From Yamadazyma tenuis (lineage: Eukaryota; Ascomycota; Pichiomycetes; Serinales; Debaryomycetaceae): DNA of 64,000 nucleotides. Location of the stretch: assembly GCF_029203305.1 (NCBI RefSeq), contig NC_089462.1, forward strand, positions 558,001 to 622,000, read 5' to 3'. The notes under the pieces are model-generated. The model ran no database searches. It was not told where the DNA came from and saw only the letters and a program-made list of their open reading frames with translations. This document shows, piece after piece, positions 8,728 to 17,072 of this stretch (its first letter is position 1; each line of letters opens with the position of its first letter). Made by a program: the position numbers and the translations under genes.

Positions 8728-10782
8728 TTATTTGGCTTCTGATGCTTCTTCAGGTTCTTCTGAGGCAGTGACACTGGCAGCTTCGGCTTCTCTACGGGCC
8801 AATTTATCTTCTTCTGCTTTTCTTTGGTAGATGGCTTCTTTCCCTTCATCTTTGGCAGTGGTGGCGATGTTGAAGAGTCTCATAAGTAATTCTTGAGTAT
8901 CCTTTTTATTCACCATCAAGTTTACGTTGGCCTTACCCTTCCATAAAGGCAAAAATAAGTCTTCTTCATTTGGACCATCTCTCTTCACCGTCAAAAAAAC
9001 ACATCCTTCTCCAAACTGGTCAAGCTTATCGGAAAATTCCTTGTCGATGTTGGTGTCTCTGATCACACTAATCTTTGGGAACGCTTCCTGGAACAAAAAC
9101 TCTAACAACTTCAAATTACCCGACACTTGCCTGGTGTCGGTCAAGTAAGATCTGAGAGTCACTAAAGACTCGTTTTGAACTCTCCAAGCACAGTTACCAG
9201 TATCGTTTCTCTGGGCCACAAACAATTTGATCCCACCGTGAATAAGCTTTAACTTTTGGTCTTCGATGGTCAAGATCTCCTTGACAATAGGAGAAACATA
9301 GTAAATGGTTCTCAAAGGTTCTCCGGTGGCGTTTCTCACAAGAGTACAGTCCTTAGGGAACTCCTCTTTGAATCCATAGAATGGCCAGCACTTTTCTAAT
9401 TCTGGATGCTTTGGATCGAGGAAAATGAACGGTTCTTCGTTAGCATTTCTTGGTAACTTTTCCTTCTTCTGAGGTGCTGAATCACCATTGGCACCATCTT
9501 CCACCTTTTGTTTCTTAGCAACTGGACCTTCTTCAGAAGCTCCGTCTGGGTTGACCTTCTCAAACACAGCGATGAAGAAACCACCGGTGTTTTGTAAATG
9601 AGGGTAGACTCTAATGCAGTTTTCCAAACCGAATTGCTGAGCTTCTTCTTCAGTAGGAGCGAAAGCGGTTTCGGGAATTCCTTCTGCACCTTTTTCTTTC
9701 AACTCCATATCCTTTCCAAATACCTGCCAGTTGCTGAGACCTTGACGCCTAACAAGACCTGGCAATTCGTCTTGACAGTTAACAACCTTGATTTGGGTCC
9801 CCCATTTTCTCAAAGCAGATGCTACAACAGCCTCATTCTCAACAGGTGACAAGGAGCAAGTGGAGTACACTAATCTTCCTCCCTTCTTCAATAACTGTAA
9901 TCCTCTGCTCAAAATGTTCACTTGCAAAGAGTGCAACCCCAAGCCGTTTCCAACGGTAAAATCCTTCCAGACATTAACATTCTTTCTCATAGTACCGTCA
10001 CCAGAACAAGGAACATCACAAAGGATTCTGTCAAACTTGAGGAACTCGTTCGAATTATTGAGCTTGATTCTTGGGAATAATTGGGCATCATGGTTAACAA
10101 CCACAAAGTTGGCAGAGTTTAATCTCTTGACCTGATGAACCAACATATGGGATCTCTTGTAGTCTGAATCATTGGCCAACACAAAGCCGGTGGGCAATTC
10201 AGTTTCGTCGTTGGCATGCAAGGCTTCCACCAACTGGGCAGTCTTGGAACCAGGAGCAGCACACATATCCAAAACCGCGTGATGAGGTTTGATGTCCATT
10301 AACAATGGAGGAATCATCGACACAGCTTCTTGTCTACTGATGTTTCCCACCTCAGTTTCCAAAACCAAAAACCTCTGGGTGGCAGCAAACTGCTCATTCT
10401 TTCTGATGACGGTTTTGGGGACATCTAACTGCCATCCCAACTTATTTGGATAGTACGACAAGTTTCTAGGTGCCAACTTAACTCCTTCAAACTCGGTGTC
10501 TTGCAACTTGGACACATGATTTTCGATGAAATTCTGGTTGATCTCATTAGCATGAGCTCTGGACCCGGTGACTCTGAATGTCAAGGGCAAGTTCTCCTGA
10601 CAATGTTTCTTAAACGTATCCCACTCATCTTCGGGAACGATCTTCATTGCCTTATAGTAGGCTTCCCATTTAGCATTCTCCCTCTCGACTTCGGTCCAGC
10701 TTTCGCTTCTCTTATTCGAGCCTGAACGACCGCCGAACTTCTTTTGGCCACCTTTGTTTTTTCTAAAGTTCTTTTTTCCCAT
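8728..10782 (-). CDS. NCL1: tRNA (cytosine-5) methyltransferase Ncl1/Trm4
   Basis: 684 residues, matching the 684 of S. cerevisiae Ncl1. It begins with a basic nuclear/nucleolar tail (MGKKNFRKNKGGQKK). The NOL1/NOP2/Sun methyltransferase core has the SAM-binding motif LDMCAAPGSKT at 171-181, the DVPCSG motif with C259, and the STCS motif with the nucleophile C309. Both cysteines of the RNA m5C mechanism are present. The enzyme methylates cytosines at several tRNA positions (34, 40, 48, 49), in part on intron-containing pre-tRNA. The C-terminus is a Glu/Ala-rich tail. It is divergent from HRD1. Confidence 0.96.
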   Translation of the reverse strand: MGKKNFRKNKGGQKKFGGRSGSNKRSESWTEVERENAKWEAYYKAMKIVPEDEWDTFKKHCQENLPLTFRVTGSRAHANEINQNFIENHVSKLQDTEFEGVKLAPRNLSYYPNKLGWQLDVPKTVIRKNEQFAATQRFLVLETEVGNISRQEAVSMIPPLLMDIKPHHAVLDMCAAPGSKTAQLVEALHANDETELPTGFVLANDSDYKRSHMLVHQVKRLNSANFVVVNHDAQLFPRIKLNNSNEFLKFDRILCDVPCSGDGTMRKNVNVWKDFTVGNGLGLHSLQVNILSRGLQLLKKGGRLVYSTCSLSPVENEAVVASALRKWGTQIKVVNCQDELPGLVRRQGLSNWQVFGKDMELKEKGAEGIPETAFAPTEEEAQQFGLENCIRVYPHLQNTGGFFIAVFEKVNPDGASEEGPVAKKQKVEDGANGDSAPQKKEKLPRNANEEPFIFLDPKHPELEKCWPFYGFKEEFPKDCTLVRNATGEPLRTIYYVSPIVKEILTIEDQKLKLIHGGIKLFVAQRNDTGNCAWRVQNESLVTLRSYLTDTRQVSGNLKLLEFLFQEAFPKISVIRDTNIDKEFSDKLDQFGEGCVFLTVKRDGPNEEDLFLPLWKGKANVNLMVNKKDTQELLMRLFNIATTAKDEGKEAIYQRKAEEDKLARREAEAASVTASEEPEEASEAK

Positions 10783-10810
10783 CTTAACTGGTTTCTGGTG
10801 CTATCTTTCA

Positions 10811-10834
10811 CAAATTTTTTCGCATCTCATCTGC
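10811..10834. promoter_or_regulatory. RRPE-like A/T tract plus PAC-like box upstream of NCL1
   Basis: CAAATTTTTT (10811-10820) resembles the RRPE element and CTCATCTGC (10826-10834) resembles PAC with two mismatches, 29-52 bases upstream of the NCL1 ATG. This adjacent pairing is characteristic of yeast ribosome-biogenesis promoters. The rest of the 326-base spacer to HRD1 shows no other gene. Confidence 0.35.
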
Positions 10835-11108
10835 AGCAGTGCACGCAATTGTGGATTTGGGGTATAAACTGACCCATTTGACGAATTTGCTTTGACGAGT
10901 TTTGGAAGTGTGTTGAAGCCTGTTTCAGTTTCTTACTTTGTCAAAGTCGACTACTACTTGATTCTTCTGCAGTCAAATTTTACAGGGAAACTTTTTTGAC
11001 TTCCTTTTCCCTTGAAGTTGATTGTACCGTGGTCTAGGCAAGAACGCGAAGCAAGCGCGGAGCCTGATAATTCAGTGACTTTAACTCTGATTCTAGTTTA
11101 TTTTGTCA

Positions 11109-12362
11109 ATGACAAGCACACGGTGGAAGTACCGCTCCAGCGCTGTAAGTAAGATTCAGATCATGACATCTTCACATTGGTGGACTTTATTTGTGGCTAA
11201 CTTCATACTAACAATTTGTTTCAAGATTGGTGCTTTAATGGCTGTTTCAGCATACACAAATCCATATCTACGAAATTATGGTCTACAGGTAAAGACGAAC
11301 CACGCAGATGTCGGTCTGGCTGTCAGCAGGTACTGGCAGGCTCTTGTACATAACCTCAGCAGCTTTAAACTTGTGAATTTCTGCCTTTTGATGTTTTTTG
11401 TACTCTTCAATTTGGTCAAATGGACCTTGTTTGGCAAGCTTTCAGACAACGAAGTCAGTCATCTCAGAGACAAGATCAGCTACACTATATGGGAGTTTTG
11501 GTTCGGGTTTCTCATATTCCTTCGAGAAGCCAACCAAATTCAAACATTGGATCCCTTGAATACGGTGGTACGACATGAGTTTGTGAAGTATTCAGGATTC
11601 TTTCTTTGTATCGTCTTGTTGAAGAGTTTTCATGTCATATGTGCTGAAAGAGCATACACTTTATCCAACCAGTCTCACCCGACATCCACCGACCTTGTGC
11701 AGTATAGGCGATTGGGGTATGGAGTTCTAATGATTAATTTCATTGATATTTTGTTAATCTGCTCCTTCTTCCATCAAATGTACTACACCTATTGTGGCAA
11801 CTCGATACTTCGATTCAAGGATAACATTCTTGTTGCCATCTTTGGATTTGAGATTTTGCACCTGTTTCCCTTGGTGTTTTTCACGGGGATTAAGTATACT
11901 CTTGACTACTATGGGAAAATCACTTTTTTTGATCTGGAATCAAATACCTTGACCAATTATGCAGACTGGCAAGTCAAGAAGGCCAAAATCATCAGTTTGG
12001 TGGAATTTTCTGTGAATTTAATTAGGTTCGGAATGTCTTGCACGTTTGCAATCTTGTTCTTATACTTCTACACCTTCCCATTCCACATTTTACCGTCGTC
12101 GTACTTAAGCCTTCGGTTGCTTATCGTCAAAGCGAGATGTTTAATTAGCTTGGAACGAAGAAATATTAAACTCAAAAAGCTTAATCTACCCACCACAATA
12201 GATCCCACTGCAAGATGTATTATATGCTTTGATAATCTTAATAGCTCGTCTGTTGACGGTGTCAGATGCCTCAATTCATGTGAACACAACTTCCATTATT
12301 CTTGTTTGAAGAGTTGGCTTGAATGCTCCGATAATTGCCCTGTTTGCAGGACAAAAATATAG
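11109..12362 (+). CDS. HRD1: Hrd1/Der3-type multispanning RING-H2 ubiquitin ligase, short form
   Basis: 417 residues from the ATG at 11109; an in-frame ATG at 11163 is an alternative. The protein has a first membrane segment (TLFVANFILTICFKIGAL), a WTLFGKLSDNEVSHLRDK loop like the LFG..R..E segment of Hrd1 proteins, and several more membrane helices through about residue 340. A C-terminal RING-H2 follows, with ligands CIIC, CLNS, CEHNFHYSC and CPVC. Hrd1 is the retrotranslocation channel and E3 of ER-associated degradation. This copy stops three residues after the last RING cysteine, whereas S. cerevisiae Hrd1 continues for more than 100 residues after its RING. Either the tail was lost or this is a divergent paralogue; the first is favoured by the good fit of the membrane part. 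Confidence 0.8.
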   Translation: MTSTRWKYRSSAVSKIQIMTSSHWWTLFVANFILTICFKIGALMAVSAYTNPYLRNYGLQVKTNHADVGLAVSRYWQALVHNLSSFKLVNFCLLMFFVLFNLVKWTLFGKLSDNEVSHLRDKISYTIWEFWFGFLIFLREANQIQTLDPLNTVVRHEFVKYSGFFLCIVLLKSFHVICAERAYTLSNQSHPTSTDLVQYRRLGYGVLMINFIDILLICSFFHQMYYTYCGNSILRFKDNILVAIFGFEILHLFPLVFFTGIKYTLDYYGKITFFDLESNTLTNYADWQVKKAKIISLVEFSVNLIRFGMSCTFAILFLYFYTFPFHILPSSYLSLRLLIVKARCLISLERRNIKLKKLNLPTTIDPTARCIICFDNLNSSSVDGVRCLNSCEHNFHYSCLKSWLECSDNCPVCRTKI

Positions 12363-12520
12363 GCTTATTTATTAGTTAAGATGCAGTATTGAATACTTGT
12401 GTCAATATACATTCATACCCGGTACCAATTTTTTTGTTCTACGCTTGTTGTCATAAAATACATTGATAAATAAACTGGCTAAAGATAATAAAACATGGCT
12501 GAGAAGTGAATTTTTGAGCT

Positions 12521-13225
12521 CTAAAAGTATCCGTTTTCATTGGTACTGGCTATTCCAGCCGTCAATGTGTTGATATCAGGATCTTCGTTGGTGAGGTGCT
12601 TTGCAAGCTCATCAATATCGTATTCGTACTCTTTGTGAGTCGCAAGTTCTTTATCGGCCGCCTTGGGCTCGTCCCCATCGTACTGCTCGAAGAATGATTC
12701 GGACGATCCTATCGAACTGGCACCTGGTGTGTGGGAGCCACCCTCGTGGACCTTCTCGAGCTTGGTTCTCGGGTCCTCATCACCGTTTTCTTCCAACTCT
12801 TCACTATTGATGGTATCAGCTTCTTGTGTTTCTGCTTCCTGAGCAGCTCTTTGAGCTTTGAGCTGCTTTTTGGTCATTTTGGTTTCACCTCGTTCGTGTT
12901 TCAACGCCTGTTGTTCTCTGTACTTGGCCAAAAATATCTTCAACACCTCAGCATAGTTTTCAAACCCCAAATCATGCATGGAGTACAAGATATCTTCTCC
13001 ATTGATGGTCTTTCTCTTCTCTCTCAAACACCGATCAGACGCTTCACTGGTCACAAATGATATAAATTCAGATACACATTCTTGCATACACTCTTTGGCA
13101 TCTTTGGATACTTTGGCGGTGGGCGGTAATGTGTTTTTCATTAATCGTGCAACGTTTGCAATCGGTAGCCACCGATCTTGTTCTCTTAATTCAACTTCGT
13201 GGGGATTGATAGAGTTTGGGTCCAT
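12521..13225 (-). CDS. HAP3: Hap3, CCAAT-binding complex subunit (NF-YB histone fold)
   Basis: 234 residues from the ATG at 13225, which opens [18 protein letters not shown]; an upstream in-frame extension has no ATG. The histone-fold core spans about residues 14-105 and is nearly invariant: [52 protein letters not shown]. With Hap5 and Hap2 it binds CCAAT, driving respiratory genes, and in CTG-clade yeasts with Hap43 it represses iron-using genes. The acidic, Lys/Gln-rich C-terminal half (about 110-234) is an extension absent from the 144-residue S. cerevisiae protein. It is divergent from RFT1 with a 293-base spacer. CTG-clade yeasts often have two Hap3 genes, so this may be HAP31- or HAP32-like. 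Confidence 0.93.
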   Translation of the reverse strand: MDPNSINPHEVELREQDRWLPIANVARLMKNTLPPTAKVSKDAKECMQECVSEFISFVTSEASDRCLREKRKTINGEDILYSMHDLGFENYAEVLKIFLAKYREQQALKHERGETKMTKKQLKAQRAAQEAETQEADTINSEELEENGDEDPRTKLEKVHEGGSHTPGASSIGSSESFFEQYDGDEPKAADKELATHKEYEYDIDELAKHLTNEDPDINTLTAGIASTNENGYF

Positions 13226-13518
13226 GATGGGTGAAGTAAAGGGCCGGAACTGTAGGGGAATAATATTCAATGTGGAGGAATTTTGCGATAAAACAGTCTT
13301 TTGTGGTTGTCACCGGTACACAATGATTACTTTTGAATGCCTGCTAATGGCTGTTTTGATGGGGAGCGACTCTGGTGAAAAAACCTCACGCTGGTGCCGG
13401 TTCGGTGTTTACTGCGTAACAGCGTAATATTTAGCACCGAAACCCCGATGCCTGCGCGAATCGATTTGGCTCACGTCAATAGCTGCTAATTAGGTGATTT
13501 GAACACAAGTAGGTATAG

Positions 13519-15177
13519 ATGCTGGAGAAAATAGAACACCAGGAGTCTCCCGAAGGCAATTCCCTGGAAGTCTTTGTTCCGCCTTCTAAAGGGGTGTCGG
13601 CATTGATGATCACCCAAGTGGTTTCCAAGTTGCTTACGTTTATGCTTAACCAGATCCTCTTACGACTGGTAGCCCCAGCTATCTTTGGAATCTCGTTCCA
13701 CTTGGAGTTTCTCTACTCAACGATACTCTTCTTTTCTCGAGAAGCTGGGCGCTTGGCCATCCAAAGAACCGCTCCTAAACCCAACTCAAACCACACATAC
13801 CAAACAGTGTATAATTTTGGGTTCGTGTCGTTTATGATAGGAATACCTATATCACTATTAATCATGGGCTGGCAGCTCCAAGGTGAAAGTTTTGCCAAGG
13901 TTAATAGTATATCTAGCCACTACACGTTTGTTGTGGGAGTCTATTGGATTCTGGTGCTAATGGAGTTGCTGGTGGAACCAATATATGGTCTCTATCAGTA
14001 CACCCTAAACTTCAAAAAAAGAAGCGAATTCGAATCTGGGGCAATGTTCTTGAAGTGTGTGGTTATTGTGTTGACTGTTTTAATTACGGGTTCACAAGAT
14101 AAACAGAATAAGGGACCTTTTGAAAGAAACGGAGAGCTTTTGGTGGCATTCGCAGCCGGTCAGTTTCTGTATTCTTTCTGGCTATTTACCCGCTACATCT
14201 CCGGCTTCTCCCAGACTTTCAGACAGATACAATCGGTGCCTCTAGCGATCGAAATCAAAGACGGGGAGACTGAATGGCTCGATCCGGAGGTGCTTAGGTT
14301 CTGGAGAATCTCGTTTGTTCAGATGATCTTCAAACAGTTCTTGACAGAAGGTGACAAGCTTCTAATCAGTGCCTACTTTTCAGTGGAAAGCCAAGGAGTC
14401 TACTCGGTGATGAACAACTATGGGTCAATTATTGTCAGGCTACTCTTCAATCCAATCGAAGAATCTGTGAGGCTTTCGTTCACACGCATGCTCAACTCCA
14501 AGAGTTCGGATTCTAGCATCAGTGGAGCAGCCTCAACTCTTCAATACTTGTTGATGTTCTATTTACATCTCTCCATCCTCATGGTTGTTGCTGCGTTGTT
14601 TAATTCGTCCTTTTTGCTCAAGTTCGTACTTGCGGGTAAGTCTTCCTCATGGCTTGACACTGACTTGTTCGAGTTAATGCCATGGTACATCATCCACATT
14701 CCATTTTTGGCGTTTAATGGAGTACTCGAAGCGTTCTTCTCTGCAACTGCTTCCACCCATGATACCAAAATTTATTCATACTTCATGTCAGGTCTGAGTA
14801 TTGCCATATTAGTGCTTATGTATGTTCTTGTTGAAAACTTCAAGATGGGAATCCTTGGGCTTATTGTGGCCAATTCTGTCAATATGATGGCCAGAATCGT
14901 ATATTGCACCACCTTCATCGTCAACTACTTCAGAAAAAATGGTATACCAGTTAACTTTCTGGAAATACTACCATTTTGCATGAAATGCATTCTAGTTGGA
15001 GGTGTGGGGATCCATGCTAATTATGTGATTCTAGGAGAGTCGCTAAGAAGCCAGACATTCATAGATGTGTTCAAGAGTGCTGGGGTCTGTTTGTTTTGCC
15101 TTGTTGCACTCATGTGTACAGTTAAAGACGACCTCAAGACATTGATCAAATATTACTTCAAGGCCAAACAGTCGTGA
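13519..15177 (+). CDS. RFT1: Rft1, ER membrane protein of lipid-linked oligosaccharide synthesis
   Basis: 552 residues (S. cerevisiae Rft1 has 574), polytopic with about 12-14 membrane segments. Family blocks include VSKLLTFMLNQILLR, FFSREAGRLAIQRT, LTEGDKLLISAYFSVESQG and FNPIEESVRLSFTRML, which match Rft1 closely. The protein is required for Man5GlcNAc2-PP-dolichol to serve N-glycosylation on the lumenal side of the ER; whether it is the flippase itself is disputed. A CTG codon at residue 50 lies in a hydrophobic position, the least comfortable fit to serine decoding seen in this window. The ATG at 13519 gives the expected N-terminus. Confidence 0.95.
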   Translation: MLEKIEHQESPEGNSLEVFVPPSKGVSALMITQVVSKLLTFMLNQILLRLVAPAIFGISFHLEFLYSTILFFSREAGRLAIQRTAPKPNSNHTYQTVYNFGFVSFMIGIPISLLIMGWQLQGESFAKVNSISSHYTFVVGVYWILVLMELLVEPIYGLYQYTLNFKKRSEFESGAMFLKCVVIVLTVLITGSQDKQNKGPFERNGELLVAFAAGQFLYSFWLFTRYISGFSQTFRQIQSVPLAIEIKDGETEWLDPEVLRFWRISFVQMIFKQFLTEGDKLLISAYFSVESQGVYSVMNNYGSIIVRLLFNPIEESVRLSFTRMLNSKSSDSSISGAASTLQYLLMFYLHLSILMVVAALFNSSFLLKFVLAGKSSSWLDTDLFELMPWYIIHIPFLAFNGVLEAFFSATASTHDTKIYSYFMSGLSIAILVLMYVLVENFKMGILGLIVANSVNMMARIVYCTTFIVNYFRKNGIPVNFLEILPFCMKCILVGGVGIHANYVILGESLRSQTFIDVFKSAGVCLFCLVALMCTVKDDLKTLIKYYFKAKQS

Positions 15178-15903
15178 TACATAGGTTAATAAAAAATATC
15201 GGAGTTGCAACACCAGATACTCCAAACCTATTACATAACCAACGACGTGCCATCCGGTTCGCCTCCACCACGGGTAACCTACTGTGCTGAATTACTTCCC
15301 TCCAGTGATAATGTTACTCATTGCTGAGAATAGAGCGATTGATTACTCGAATCGTCTAATTCTCGACCGCAGGGATCGAACCGGACACTTCAATTGTAAT
15401 AATAGATCTTGAGTACGCAGTCGGCGCGCTTCTACCACAAGCCATCACAGCAAATTTTTTTAAGAAAAATAGACTCGCAAAGTATAGATTATTCAAAAAC
15501 AACAGGTTTTACTGTTTGTAAATGGGTCATTTGGACCGTATCCTTCCAATTTTATTTGCAGCAACTAAGCTTTAAGCCGTGTGCAAACAATTCTCACGCC
15601 TTATACGAATATACCTAATTCTTGAAGTACATAAAAGATGTTTTAGCCCCCAGAGAATATTCAGTATCAAAAGCATTCTTGCTGCTGAATTAAAGGAAAG
15701 AATGCAAGACATGAAAAAGCAGAAGACAGCAAACAAATCACTTATTAAAAGACGACTTGGAAAAAGTTGAAAGCAAAGTCGACTTCATACTCGAACAAGG
15801 AGAATAGATGAGGCTGTATTGTCGTATAACTCAATGCTCTTCGTAATACATTATGGTTCTAATTTTCAATCCCTTTTGACCATTTGGCTTTCCCGGCTCC
15901 AAC
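15178..15903. other. Gene-poor spacer downstream of RFT1
   Basis: This 726-base stretch has only short overlapping ORFs of up to about 70-100 codons with no recognisable content. The one structured item is the tRNA-like sequence at 15361-15445. The remainder is AT-rich and leads into the promoter of the zinc-knuckle gene. Confidence 0.5.
15361..15445 (-). pseudogene. tRNA-like remnant (possible decayed Leu-type tRNA)
   Basis: On the minus strand an A-box-like TGGCTTGTGGTAGAAGC (one base shorter than consensus) can form a 4-bp D stem (GCTT/AAGC). It is followed by CTCAAGA, which resembles a Leu(CAA) anticodon loop, and then by a good B box, GGTTCGATCCC, at normal spacing. The T stem, anticodon stem and acceptor stem do not pair properly, and no T-run terminator follows. 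It looks like a decayed tRNA gene or a chance pair of internal Pol III boxes, not an active tRNA. Confidence 0.25.
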
Positions 15904-16515
15904 ATGGCCAAAAGTCTTTCTCCCGTGGACTATCTTTTGATACTGGAAAATCGCTCTCACGGAAATTCTCAGTGCGATGCAATGTCCCTAGTGGAAGTTC
16001 TGAAAAGCATTGGAGAACTAGCCAAGGCTTTCCACGAGAAATCCGTGGAACTAGATCGCCTCAAAGCGCTATACTCGTCCAAACTAGAGCTATTGAACTC
16101 GTACGTTGCCTGTCTCCCGGGTGAAAACAAAGAAACGATCTCCGATGAACTGCTACTCGACCATATAAAATCCCCCGTCTGCTGCCAGAACTGCAACGCC
16201 CTAGTATGGGACAGCAGCAGTGAGTTTTTGCTCCTACCAAAGAGACTCATACGAGTTCCAGGGGTGGAAAGTGATATGGCACTTACTCAGTTGTCCAACT
16301 CACTAGATCACACTAGCATCAAAGATGATAACGAAGAAAATGAAACCCACCATGGAAACGAAAACGAAAACCACAACTACAATCACGAATCTGAAATCTC
16401 CGTCGACAAGGCGAAGAAACTGTACCACGGGAAGTCCAAGAAGGTTTGTTCATACTGCAAGAAAACAGGCCATTCTCGTGCCCGGTGCTTTGTCAGACTC
16501 AATGGACAGGCTTAA
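15904..16515 (+). CDS. Small CCHC zinc-knuckle protein, function unknown
   Basis: 203 residues. Near the C-terminus lies a canonical CX2CX4HX4C knuckle (CSYCKKTGHSRARC, residues 182-195), a fold that usually binds single-stranded nucleic acid. A second Cys cluster (CCQNC, about 95-99) may bind metal with partners I cannot identify. Residues 25-75 are helical and may form a short coiled coil, and residues 130-165 are a Glu/Asn/His-rich disordered linker. I do not recognise an orthologue; it is too short and single-knuckled for the multi-knuckle proteins Gis2 or Air1/2. It converges on LSM2 with 72 bases between stop codons. Confidence 0.75.
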   Translation: MAKSLSPVDYLLILENRSHGNSQCDAMSLVEVLKSIGELAKAFHEKSVELDRLKALYSSKLELLNSYVACLPGENKETISDELLLDHIKSPVCCQNCNALVWDSSSEFLLLPKRLIRVPGVESDMALTQLSNSLDHTSIKDDNEENETHHGNENENHNYNHESEISVDKAKKLYHGKSKKVCSYCKKTGHSRARCFVRLNGQA

Positions 16516-16587
16516 ACTGTTAAGCATTTTTATATATTCAAGCGGTCTATAATACATTGTAATTTTGTATGAGCGAGTGGGCACCCT

Positions 16588-16948
16588 TTACTTGGAGGTT
16601 TGAACCATGGCCTCTAAATAGGTTGTTAGTATATGAGAACAGCAAATAAGCACTTTAAAAAGTACCTGAAAAATGGAACATACCTCTTCTGGACGCATCT
16701 TGCAATAACGTGCAGTCGACGGAGTTGGGGTTCAAATGGATATAACGCACAGTAGAACCTCTAATGAATAAATTTTTCACTGAGTTCAAGTGTGGGTACT
16801 TCACGTCGTTGGTGCATGATATATTGTCTAACTTCAAATTCAAGTATTGATCAACAGACTTCAAGACTCCCTTGATCTCCATGTCGTTCTTCAACTCAAC
16901 GGTAACCTCTTGATCCACAAGGGTCTTAAAAAAACTGAAAAATAACAT
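16588..16948 (-). CDS. LSM2: Lsm2, spliced gene (two exons)
   Basis: Join of exon 1 (16948 down to 16684) and exon 2 (16613 down to 16588). The spliced product is about 96 residues and nearly identical to Lsm2: MLFFSFFKTLVDQEV, NLKLDNISCT, NLFIRGSTVRYIHLN and LLQDASRR. Lsm2 belongs to both the nuclear Lsm2-8 ring that binds the U6 3' end and the cytoplasmic Lsm1-7 ring in mRNA decapping and decay. Without splicing the ORF would run on to an unconserved tail (GMFHFSGTF); splicing restores REAMVQTSK, matching the expected REVM-type ending. It is the only gene here whose intron lies at the 3' end. Confidence 0.96.
16614..16683 (-). other. LSM2 intron (70 nt)
   Basis: On the minus strand the 5' splice site is GTATGT (from 16683), the branch point is an exact TACTAAC at 16631-16625, and the 3' site TTTAG ends at 16614, about 11 bases after the branch box. 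Splicing is phase 1 (G|AG gives Glu) and restores the conserved Lsm2 C-terminus. Confidence 0.92.
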
Positions 16949-17072
16949 CTTGTATCTGGAGGGTTATATGTGCTTGATGATTTTTGCTTTCCTTCACTGA
17001 ACGAAACAAAAAAATTTGTGCGAAAAGTCTACAGCGGTTTGATTGAAGCTTATATTTTGCAGCTGATTAGGT

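Noticed and set aside
11205..11228. TACTAAC followed by TTTCAAG inside HRD1, with GTAAGT upstream near 11142
   Set aside because: The segment encodes the first membrane helix (TLFVANFILTICFKIG), which aligns with the start of Hrd1 proteins. Removing it would delete that helix, so the motifs are probably coincidental.
15178..15903. Calling an intact tRNA gene at 15361-15445
   Set aside because: The acceptor, anticodon and T stems fail to pair and no terminator T-run follows on the minus strand. It is listed only as a remnant.
16655..16948. LSM2 as a single-exon 97-residue gene
   Set aside because: The last nine residues of that frame are unconserved and begin exactly at a GTATGT site, while splicing restores the expected C-terminus.
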